Below, one piece after another: positions 1 to 9,392 of a stretch of DNA of 64,000 bases. A program made the position numbers and the translations under genes. This DNA comes from Azolla caroliniana (lineage: Eukaryota; Polypodiophyta). The stretch spans positions 1 through 64,000 of the forward strand of contig JBHGNT010000050.1 of NCBI GenBank assembly GCA_043228905.1, in the 5' to 3' direction. The notes below the pieces were generated by a model that had not been told where the DNA came from, did no database searches, and saw only the letters and a program-made list of their open reading frames with translations. Positions within the stretch are counted from its first letter, which is position 1, and the number at the start of each line of letters is the position of its first letter.

Positions 1-21
1 GCATGTTTGAACACAGAAATC

Positions 22-60
22 CGATATCACACGAGCCAGGTATGACCATTTTAATTTACT
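22..60. other. Near-invariant box m22-m60 of the monomer (first example)
   Basis: The stretch starting cgatatcacacgagccagg and continuing tatgaccattttaattta is almost unchanged in all units. The recurrent exceptions are gttatc (m24), gctagg (m36), tgaacatt, tgacaatt, taggacc and acac in place of actc at m58-61. In contrast m63-66 directly downstream and most of m86-144 vary between monomer types. Such a contrast is what one expects of a protein-binding segment or of a segment where conversion tracts are concentrated; which of these applies cannot be told from sequence. No 17-bp CENP-B-like box was found in it. Confidence 0.6.
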
Positions 61-125
61 CACACGCTCTTCTCAACTCCCTCCTCAAATATGCTAATTT
101 CTTCATGTCTCTCGACCTGAGTTTC

Positions 126-139
126 AAAATCTCGATTTT
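126..139. other. Short dyad aaaatc-NN-gatttt in each A-type monomer (first example)
   Basis: Six-base arms aaaatc and gatttt flank a two-base centre at m126-139. The centre varies (tc, ac, tt) while the arms are kept; in B-type units ttcgaaatcac shortens the arms to five bases. A second, weaker dyad lies at m155-171 (agcta, seven bases, tagct) and is broken in units ending ttagttt. Short dyads are known in centromeric satellites that lack CENP-B boxes; a role here is only a suggestion. Confidence 0.55.
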
Positions 140-356
140 TTAATTCTATATCATAGCTAGCCTTGTTAGCTTCGATTTGCATGTTTGAACACAGAAATCC
201 GATATCACACGAGCCAGGTATGACCATTTTAATTTACTCACACGCTCTTCTCACCTCCCTCCTCAAATATGCTAATTTCTTCACGTCTCTCGACCTGAGT
301 TTCAAAATCTTGATTTTTTAATTCTATATCATAGCTAGCCTTGTTAGCTTCGATTC

Positions 357-534
357 GCATGTTTGAACACAGAAATCCGATATCACACGAGCCAGGTATG
401 ACCATTTTAATTTACTCACTCGCTCTTCTCAACTCCCTCCTCCAGCATGCTAATTTCCTCATGTCTTTCGACGTCAGTTTCAAAATCTCGATTTTTTAAT
501 TCTATATCATAGCTAGCCTTGTTAGTTTCGATTC
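357..534. repeat. First B-like monomer (ccagcatgc / gacgtc type)
   Basis: The second main monomer class differs from A-type at linked sites in the right half of the unit: ccagcatgc at m86-94 (creating gcatgc, m89-94), cctcatg, tttcgacgtcag (gacgtc at m114-119), and in full B-type also ttcgaaatcac and taagtc at m144, with ttagtttcg at the end. This unit has the left B markers but retains caaaatctc and taattc, so it is an A/B hybrid. A full B-type example is 1069-1246. The left 60 bases are the same in both classes. A later relative in the right part of the window has ccaacatgc instead of ccagcatgc. Confidence 0.88.
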
Positions 535-1424
535 GCATGTTTGAACACAGAAATCCGATATCACACGAGCCAGGTATGACCATTTTAATTTACTCACTCG
601 CTCTTCTCAACTCCCTCCTCAAATATGCTAATTTCTTCATGTCTCTCGACCTGAGTTTCAAAATCTCGATTTTTTAATTCTATATCATAGCTAGCCTTGT
701 TAGTTTCGATTCGCATGTTTGAACACAGAAATCCGATATCACACGAGCCAGGTATGACCATTTTAATTTACTCACTCGCTCTTCTCAACTCCCTCCTCAA
801 ATATGCTAATTTCTTCATGTCTCTCGACCTGAGTTTCAAAATCTCCATTTTTTAATTCTATATCATAGCTAGCCTTGTTAGCTTCGATTCGCATGTTTGA
901 ACACAGAAATCCGATATCACACGAGCCAGGTATGACCATTTTAATTTACTCACTCGCTCTTCTCAACTCCCTCCTCAAATATGCTAATTTCCTCATGTCT
1001 CTCGACCTGAGTTTCAAAATCACGATTTTTTAATTCTATATCATAGCTAGCCTTGTTAGTTTCGATTCGCATGTTTGAACACAGAAATCCGATATCACAC
1101 GAGCCAGGTATGACCATTTTAATTTACTCAGTCGCTCTTCTCAACTCCCTCCTCCAGCATGCTAATTTCCTCATGTCTTTCGACGTCAGTTTCGAAATCA
1201 CGATTTTTTAAGTCTATATCATAGCTAGCCTTGTTAGTTTCGATTCGAATGTTTGAACACAGAAATCCGATATCACACGAGCCAGGTATGACCATTTTAA
1301 TTTACTCACACGCTCTTCTCAACTCCCTCCTCAAATATGCTAATTTCTTCATGTCTCTCGACCTGAGTTTCAAAATCTCGATTTTTTAATTCTATATCAT
1401 AGCTAGCCTTGTTAGTTTCGATTC

Positions 1425-1587
1425 GCATGTTTGAACACAGAAATCCGATATCACACGAGCCAGGTATGACCATTTTAATTTACTCACACGCTCTTCTCAA
1501 CTCCCTCCTCCAGCATGCTAATTTCCTCATGTCTTTCGACGTCATTTTTTAAGTCTATATCATAGCTAGCCTTGTTAGTTTCGATTC
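1425..1587. repeat. 163-bp monomer with 15-bp internal deletion
   Basis: A B-type unit in which gacgtca runs directly into ttttttaagtc at 1544/1545; the segment m121-135 is missing. The deletion removes the left arm, the centre and the start of the right arm of the m126-139 dyad. It was seen only once in the window, so it did not spread with any HOR. Confidence 0.93.
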
Positions 1588-1765
1588 GCATGTTTGAACA
1601 CAGAAATCCGATATCACACGAGCCAGGTATGACCATTTTAATTTACTCACACGCTCTTCTCAACTCCCTCCTCAAATATGCTAATTTCTTCATGTCTCTC
1701 GACCTGAGTTTCAAAATCTCGATTTTTTAATTCTATATCATAGCTAGCCTTGTTAGCTTCGATTC

Positions 1766-3900
1766 GCATGTTTGAACACTGAAATCCGATATCACACGAG
1801 CCAGGTATGACCATTTTAATTTACTCACACGCTCTTCTCAACTCCCTCCTCAAATATGCTAATTTCTTCATGTCTCTTGACCTGAGTTTCAAAATCTCGA
1901 TTTTTTAATTCTATATCATAGCTAGCCTTGTTAGCTTCGATTTGCATGTTTGAACACAGAAATCCGTTATCACACGAGCCAGGTATGACCATTTTAATTT
2001 ACTCACTGACTCTTCTCAACTCCCTCCTCAAAGATGCTAATTTCTTCATGTCTCTCGACCTGAGTTTCAAAATCTCGATTTTTTAATTCTATATCATAGC
2101 TAGCCTTGTTAGTTTCGATTCGCATGTTTGAACACAGAAATCCGATATCACACGAGCCAGGTATGACCATTTTAATTTACTCACTCGCTCTTCTCAACTC
2201 CCTCCTCAAATATGCTAATTTCTTCATGTCTCTCGACCTGAGTTTCAAAATCTCGATTTTTTAATTCTATATCATAGCTAGCCTTGTTAGCTTCGATTTG
2301 CATGTTTGAACACAGAAATCCGATATCACACGAGCCAGGTATGACCATTTTAATTTACTCACTGGCTCTTCTCAACTCCCTCCTCAAATATGCTAATTTC
2401 CTCATGTCTCTCACCTGAGTTTCAAAATCTCGATTTTTTAATTCTATATCATAGCTAGCCTTGTTAGCTTCGATTCGCATGTTTGAACACAGAAATCCGA
2501 TATCACACGAGCCAGGTATGACCATTTTAATTTACTCACTCGCTCTTCTCAACTCCCTCCTCCAGCATGCTAATTTCCTCATGTCTTTCGACGTCAGTTT
2601 CGAAATCACGATTTTTTAAGTCTATATCATAGCTAGCCTTGTTAGTTTCGATTCGCATGTTTGAACACAAAAATCCGATATCACACGAGCCAGGTATGAC
2701 CATTTTAATTTACTCACACGCTCTTCTCAACTCCCTCCTCAAATATGCTAATTTCTTCATGTCTCTCGACCTGAGTTTCAAAATCTCGATTTTTTAATTC
2801 TATATCATAGCTAGCCTTGTTAGCTTCGATTCGCATGTTTGAACACAGAAATCCGATATCACACGAGCCAGGTATGACCATTTTAATTTACACACACGCT
2901 CTTCTCAACTCCCTCCTCAAATATGCTAAATTCTTCATGTCTCTCGACCTGAGTTTCAAAATCTCGATTTTTTAATTCTATATCATAGCTAGCCTTGTTA
3001 GCTTCGATTTGCATGTTTGAACAGAGAAATCCGATATCACACGAGCCAGGTATGACCATTTTAATTTACTCACCGGCTCTTCTCAACTCCCTCCTCAAAT
3101 ATGCTAATTTCCTCATGTCTCTCGACCTGAGTTTCAAAATCTCGATTTTTTAATTCTATATCATACCTAGCCTTGTTAGCTTCGATTTGCATGTTTGAAC
3201 AGAGAAATCCGATATCACACGAGCCAGGTATGACCATTTTAATTTACTCACCGGCTCTTCTCAACTCCCTCCTCAAATATGCTAATTTCCTCATGTCTCT
3301 CGACCTGAGTTTCAAAATCACGATTTTTTAAGTCTATATCATAGCTAGCCTTGTTAGTTTCGATTCGCATGTTTGAACACAGAAATCCGATATCACACGA
3401 GCTAGGTATGACCATTTTAATTTACTCACACGCTCTTCTCAACTCCCTCCTCAAATATGCTAATTTCTTCACGTCTCTCGACCTGAGTTTCAAAATCTTG
3501 ATTTTTTAATTCTATATCATAGCTAGCCTTGTTAGCTTCGATTCGCATGTTTGAACACAGAAATCCGATATCACACGAGCCAGGTATGACCATTTTAATT
3601 TACTCACTGGCTCTTCTCAACTCCCTCCTGAAATATGCTAATTTCCTCATGTCTCTCGACCTGAGTTTCAAAATCTCGATTTTTTAATTCTATATCATAG
3701 CTAGCCTTGTTAGTTTCGATTCGCATGTTTGAACACAGAAATCCGATATCACACGAGCCAGGTATGACCATTTTAATTTACTCACTCGCTCTTCTCAACT
3801 CCCTCCTCAAATATGCTAATTTCTTCATGTCTCTCGACCTGAGTTTCAAAATCTCGATTTTTTAATTCTATATCATAGCTAGCCTTGTTAGCTTCGATTC
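1766..3900. repeat. 12-monomer HOR, 2135 bp, copy 1
   Basis: Twelve monomers, in order: acactg unit with cttgacctgag; gttatc unit with actgact and caaagatg; A-type actcgct; actggct unit with the 1-bp deletion tctcacctg (177 bp); B-type; acacaa unit; ttacacac unit with aaattcttc; two acagag/accggct units; gctagg unit with cttcacg; actggct unit with cctgaaat; A-type actcgct. The same order recurs at 7258-9392 with very few differences (for example acacaa at 2655 versus acacag at 8147). Length is 12 x 178 minus the 1-bp deletion. Confidence 0.92.
2300..2476. repeat. 177-bp tctcacctg monomer class (first of 16)
   Basis: Loss of the g at m114 turns tctcgacctg into tctcacctg and gives a 177-bp unit. 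Sixteen such monomers start at 2300, 7792, 9927, 12952, 20605, 23452, 26299, 29502, 30925, 31636, 33059, 34482, 36439, 37862, 39819 and 41242; none is found right of 41.4 kb. Because the deletion is unlikely to have arisen repeatedly, the class traces one founder copied through at least four different HOR lengths. The spacing of these units gives the HOR periods 2135, 3025, 2847, 1423 and 3380 bp. Confidence 0.93.
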
Positions 3901-4053
3901 GCATGTTTGAACACAGAAATCCGATATCACACGAGCCAGGTATGACCATTTTAATTTACACAAATATGCTAATTTCCTCATGTCTCTCGACCTGAGTTTC
4001 AAAATCTCGATTTTTTAATTCTATATCATAGCTAGCCTTGTTAGTTTCGATTC
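3901..4053. repeat. 153-bp monomer with 25-bp internal deletion
   Basis: ttaatttaca is joined directly to caaatatgc at 3960/3961, removing m61-85 including the variable site m63-66 and the ctcttctcaactccctcct stretch. Both edges carry ca, so a small microhomology or slippage event explains it. The next unit begins with gcaagtttg. It is the only monomer of this length in the window. Confidence 0.93.
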
Positions 4054-7000
4054 GCAAGTTTGAACACAGAAATCCGATATCACACGAGCCAGGTATGACC
4101 ATTTTAATTTACTCACTCGCTCTTCTCAACTCCCTCCTCAAATATGCTAATTTCTTCATGTCTCTCGACTTGAGTTTCAAAATCTCGATTTTTTAATTCT
4201 ATATCATAGCTAGCCTTGTTAGCTTCGATTCGCATGTTTGAACACAGAAATCCGATATCACACGAGCCAGGTATGACCATTTTAATTTACTCACTCGCTC
4301 TTCTCAACTCCCTCTTCCAACATGCTAATTTCCTCATGTCTTTCGACGTTAGTTTCAAAATCTTGATTTTTTAATTCTATATCATAGCTAGCGTTCTTAG
4401 TTTCGATTCGCATGTTTGAACACAGAAATCCGATATCACACGAGCCAGGTATGACCATTTTAATTTACTCACTCGCTCTTCTCAACTCCCTCCTCCAATA
4501 TGCTAATTTCCTCATGTCTTTCGACGTTAGTTTCAAAATCTTGATTTTTTAATTCTATATCATAGCTAGCCTTGTTAGTTTCGATTCGCAGGTTTGAACA
4601 CAGAAATCCGATATCACACGAGCCAGGTATGACCATTTTAATTTACTCACTCGCTCTTCTCAACTCCCTCCTCAAATATGCTAATTTCCTCATGTCTCTC
4701 GACCTGAGTTTCAAAATCACGATTTTTTAATTCTATATCATAGCTAGCCTTGTTAGTTTCGATTCGCATGTTTGAACACAGAAATCCGATATCACACGAG
4801 CCAGGTATGACCATTTTAATTTACTCAGTCGCTCTTCTCAACTCCCTCCTCCAGCATGCTAATTTCCTCATGTCTTTCGACGTCAGTTTCGAAATCACGA
4901 TTTTTTAAGTCTATATCATAGCTAGCCTTGTTAGTTTCGATTCGAATGTTTGAACACAGAAATCCGATATCACACGAGCCAGGTATGACCATTTTAATTT
5001 ACTCACACGCTCTTCTCAACTCCCTCCTCAAATATGCTAATTTCTTCATGTCTCTCGACCTGAGTTTCAAAATCTCGATTTTTTAATTCTATATCATAGC
5101 TAGCCTTGTTAGCTTCGATTCGCATGTTTGAACACAGAAATCCGATATCACACGAGCCAGGTATGACCATTTTAATTTACTCACTCGCTCTTCTCAACTC
5201 CCTCCTCAAATATGCTAATTTCCTCATGTCTCTCGACCTGAGTTTCAAAATCACGATTTTTTAATTCTATATCATAGCTAGCCTTGTTAGTTTCGATTCG
5301 CATGTTTGAACACAGAAATCCGATATCACACGAGCCAGGTATGACCATTTTAATTTACTCACTCGCTCTTCTCAACTCCCTCCTCCAGCATGCTAATTTC
5401 CTCATGTCTTTCGACGTCAGTTTCGAAATCACGATTTTTTAAGTCTATATCATAGCTAGCCTTGTTAGTTTCGATTCGCATGTTTGAACACAGAAATCCG
5501 AGATCACACGAGTCAGGTATGACCATTTTAATTTACACACACGCTCTTCTCAACTCCCTCCTCAAATATGCTAATTTCCTCATGTCTCTCGACCTGAGTT
5601 TCAAAATCTCGATTTTTTAATTCTATATCATAGCTAGCCTTGTTAGTTTCGATTCGCATGTTTGAACACAGAAATCCGATATCACACGAGCCAGGTATGA
5701 CCATTTTAATTTACTCACTCGCTCTTCTCAACTCCCTCCTCAAATATGCTAATTTCTTCATGTCTCTCGACCTGAGTTTCAAAATCTCGATTTTTTAATT
5801 CTATATCATAGCTAGCCTTGTTAGCTTCGATTTGCATGTTTGAACACAGAAATCCGATATCACACGAGCCAGGTATGACCATTTTAATTTACTCACACGC
5901 TCTTCTCAACTCCCTCCTCAAATATGCTAATTTCTTCACGTCTCTCGACCTGAGTTTCAAAATCTTGATTTTTGAATTCTATATCATAGCTAGCCTTGTT
6001 AGCTTCGATTCGCATGTTTGAACACAGAAATCCGATATCACACGAGCCAGGTATGACCATTTTAATTTACTCACTGGCTCTTCTCAACTCCCTCCTGAAA
6101 TATGCTAATTTCCTCATGTCTCTCGACCTGAGTTTCAAAATCTCGATTTTTTAATTCTATATCATAGCTAGCCTTGTTAGTTTCGATTCGCATGTTTGAA
6201 CACAGAAATCCGATATCACACGAGCCAGGTATGACCATTTTAATTTACTCACACGCTCTTCTCAACTCCCTCCTCAAATATGCTAATTTCTTCATGTCTC
6301 TCGACCTGAGTTTCAAAATCTCGATTTTTTAATTCTATATCATAGCTAGCCTTGTTAGTTTCGATTCGCATGTTTGAACACAGAAATCCGATATCACACG
6401 AGCCAGGTATGACCATTTTAATTTACTCACACGCTCTTCTCAACTCCCTCCTCAAATATGCTAATTTCTTCATGTCTCTCGACCTGAGTTTCAAAATCTC
6501 GATTTTTTAATTCTATATCATAGCTAGCCTTGTTAGCTTCGATTCGCATGTTTGAACACTGAAATCCGATATCACACGAGCCAGGTATGACCATTTTAAT
6601 TTACTCACACGCTCTTCTCAACTCCCTCCTCAAATATGCTAATTTCTTCATGTCTCTTGACCTGAGTTTCAAAATCTCGATTTTTTAATTCTATATCATA
6701 GCTAGCCTTGTTAGCTTCGATTTGCATGTTTGAACACAGAAATCCGATATCACACGAGCCAGGTATGACCATTTTAATTTACTCACACGCTCTTCTCAAC
6801 TCCCTCCTCAAATATGCTAATTTCTTCACGTCTCTCGACCTGAGTTTCAAAATCTGGATTTTTTAATTCTATATCATAGCTAGCCTTGTTAGCTTCGATT
6901 CGCATGTTTGAACACAGAAATCCGATATCACACGAGCCAGGTATGACCATTTTAATTTACTCACTGGCTCTTCTCAACTCCCTCCTGAAATATGCTAATT

Positions 7001-7257
7001 TCCTCATGTCTCTCGACCTGAGTTTCAAAATCTCGATTTTTTAATTCTATATCATAGCTAGCCTTGTTAGTTTCGATTCGCATGTTTGAACACAGAAATC
7101 CGATATCACACGAGCCAGGTATGACCATTTTAATTTACTCAATCGCTCTTCTCAACTCCCTCCTCAAATATGCTAATTTCTTCATGTCTCTCGACCTGAG
7201 TTTCAAAATCTCGATTTTTTAATTCTATATCATAGCTAGCCTTGTTAGCTTCGATTC
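3901..7257. repeat. Mixed monomers between the two 12-mer copies
   Basis: Nineteen monomers separate the two copies of the 12-mer. The first is shortened (see 3901-4053). Units 4232 and 4410 carry ttccaacatg or ctccaatatg with tttcgacgttag, uncommon here. From 5122 on the order of types (B at 5300, cgatttgc end at 5656-5833, cttcacg at 5834, cctgaaat at 6012, acactg at 6546, cttcacg at 6724, cctgaaat at 6902) resembles that at about 18291-20070. The single base change at 5974 (stop taa to gaa) opens a short frame across the unit at 5834; I do not regard it as a gene. Confidence 0.85.
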
Positions 7258-9392
7258 GCATGTTTGAACACTGAAATCCGATATCACACGAGCCAGGTAT
7301 GACCATTTTAATTTACTCACACGCTCTTCTCAACTCCCTCCTCAAATATGCTAATTTCTTCATGTCTCTTGACCTGAGTTTCAAAATCTCGATTTTTTAA
7401 TTCTATATCATAGCTAGCCTTGTTAGCTTCGATTTGCATGTTTGAACACAGAAATCCGTTATCACACGAGCCAGGTATGACCATTTTAATTTACTCACTG
7501 ACTCTTCTCAACTCCCTCCTCAAAGATGCTAATTTCTTCATGTCTCTCGACCTGAGTTTCAAAATCTCGATTTTTTAATTCTATATCATAGCTAGCCTTG
7601 TTAGTTTCGATTCGCATGTTTGAACACAGAAATCCGATATCACACGAGCCAGGTATGACCATTTTAATTTACTCACTCGCTCTTCTCAACTCCCTCCTCA
7701 AATATGCTAATTTCTTCATGTCTCTCGACCTGAGTTTCAAAATCTCGATTTTTTAATTCTATATCATAGCTAGCCTTGTTAGCTTCGATTTGCATGTTTG
7801 AACACAGAAATCCGATATCACACGAGCCAGGTATGACCATTTTAATTTACTCACTGGCTCTTCTCAACTCCCTCCTCAAATATGCTAATTTCCTCATGTC
7901 TCTCACCTGAGTTTCAAAATCTCGATTTTTTAATTCTATATCATAGCTAGCCTTGTTAGCTTCGATTCGCATGTTTGAACACAGAAATCCGATATCACAC
8001 GAGCCAGGTATGACCATTTTAATTTACTCACTCGCTCTTCTCAACTCCCTCCTCCAGCATGCTAATTTCCTCATGTCTTTCGACGTCAGTTTCGAAATCA
8101 CGATTTTTTAAGTCTATATCATAGCTAGCCTTGTTAGTTTCGATTCGCATGTTTGAACACAGAAATCCGATATCACACGAGCCAGGTATGACCATTTTAA
8201 TTTACTCACACGCTCTTCTCAACTCCCTCCTCAAATATGCTAATTTCTTCATGTCTCTCGACCTGAGTTTCAAAATCTCGATTTTTTAATTCTATATCAT
8301 AGCTAGCCTTGTTAGCTTCGATTCGCATGTTTGAACACAGAAATCCGATATCACACGAGCCAGGTATGACCATTTTAATTTACACACACGCTCTTCTCAA
8401 CTCCCTCCTCAAATATGCTAAATTCTTCATGTCTCTCGACCTGAGTTTCAAAATCTCGATTTTTTAATTCTATATCATAGCTAGCCTTGTTAGCTTCGAT
8501 TTGCATGTTTGAACAGAGAAATCCGATATCACACGAGCCAGGTATGACCATTTTAATTTACTCACCGGCTCTTCTCAACTCCCTCCTCAAATATGCTAAT
8601 TTCCTCATGTCTCTCGACCTGAGTTTCAAAATCTCGATTTTTTAATTCTATATCATACCTAGCCTTGTTAGCTTCGATTTGCATGTTTGAACAGAGAAAT
8701 CCGATATCACACGAGCCAGGTATGACCATTTTAATTTACTCACCGGCTCTTCTCAACTCCCTCCTCAAATATGCTAATTTCCTCATGTCTCTCGACCTGA
8801 GTTTCAAAATCACGATTTTTTAAGTCTATATCATAGCTAGCCTTGTTAGTTTCGATTCGCATGTTTGAACACAGAAATCCGATATCACACGAGCTAGGTA
8901 TGACCATTTTAATTTACTCACACGCTCTTCTCAACTCCCTCCTCAAATATGCTAATTTCTTCACGTCTCTCGACCTGAGTTTCAAAATCTTGATTTTTTA
9001 ATTCTATATCATAGCTAGCCTTGTTAGCTTCGATTCGCATGTTTGAACACAGAAATCCGATATCACACGAGCCAGGTATGACCATTTTAATTTACTCACT
9101 GGCTCTTCTCAACTCCCTCCTGAAATATGCTAATTTCCTCATGTCTCTCGACCTGAGTTTCAAAATCTCGATTTTTTAATTCTATATCATAGCTAGCCTT
9201 GTTAGTTTCGATTCGCATGTTTGAACACAGAAATCCGATATCACACGAGCCAGGTATGACCATTTTAATTTACTCACTCGCTCTTCTCAACTCCCTCCTC
9301 AAATATGCTAATTTCTTCATGTCTCTCGACCTGAGTTTCAAAATCTCGATTTTTTAATTCTATATCATAGCTAGCCTTGTTAGCTTCGATTC
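7258..9392. repeat. 12-monomer HOR, 2135 bp, copy 2
   Basis: Repeats the monomer order of 1766-3900 at an offset of 5492 bp, including the tctcacctg 1-bp deletion (monomer 7792), the catacctag variant before 8681 and the gctagg/cttcacg unit at 8859. It is directly followed by 9393, where the same order starts a third time but in an enlarged form. Confidence 0.92.

Larger units (their letters stand above)
1..178. repeat. Reference satellite monomer, A-type
   Basis: This first unit is used as the numbering reference (m1-m178). It begins gcatgtttgaacacag and ends ttagcttcgattt. A-type monomers carry caaatatgc at m86-94, cttcatg or cctcatg at m101-107, gacctgag at m114-121, caaaatctc at m125-133 and taattc at m141-146. 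They have an EcoRV site (m23-28) and an NheI site (m156-161). Stop codons such as the taa in ttttttaattc interrupt the longest frame, so the unit does not encode a protein. A-type units are the most frequent class throughout the window. Confidence 0.95.
1..1765. repeat. Mixed monomers 1-10, no clear HOR
   Basis: Ten monomers of A, B and hybrid type. The unit at 179 has cttcacgtctc and caaaatcttgat, a combination seen again at 3367, 5834, 6724 and 18825. The series at 891 (A-type with aaatcacg), 1069 (cagtcgct, ccagc) and 1247 (preceded by gattcgaatg) is repeated at 4588, 4766 and 4944, so this stretch shares an ancestor with 4588-5121. It contains one shortened monomer at 1425. There is no coding or RNA gene. 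Confidence 0.85.

Noticed and set aside
136-142. Rho-independent terminator at gatttttt
   Set aside because: The dyad arms are AT-rich and only six bases with a two-base centre, so no stable stem is expected, and the context is eukaryotic satellite.
147-156. TATA-like promoter at tatatcatag
   Set aside because: An AT-rich string of this size is expected by chance in a 38% G+C repeat, and no transcription unit follows.
1-178. Identity with the Arabidopsis 178-bp centromere repeat
   Set aside because: The length is the same, but I see no sequence resemblance to that repeat as I remember it.
5818-6021. 67-codon open frame starting at ttg
   Set aside because: It is one satellite monomer read through because taa became gaa at 5974. 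It starts at a non-ATG codon, ends at the next unit's tga, and has no similarity to a known protein that I can see.
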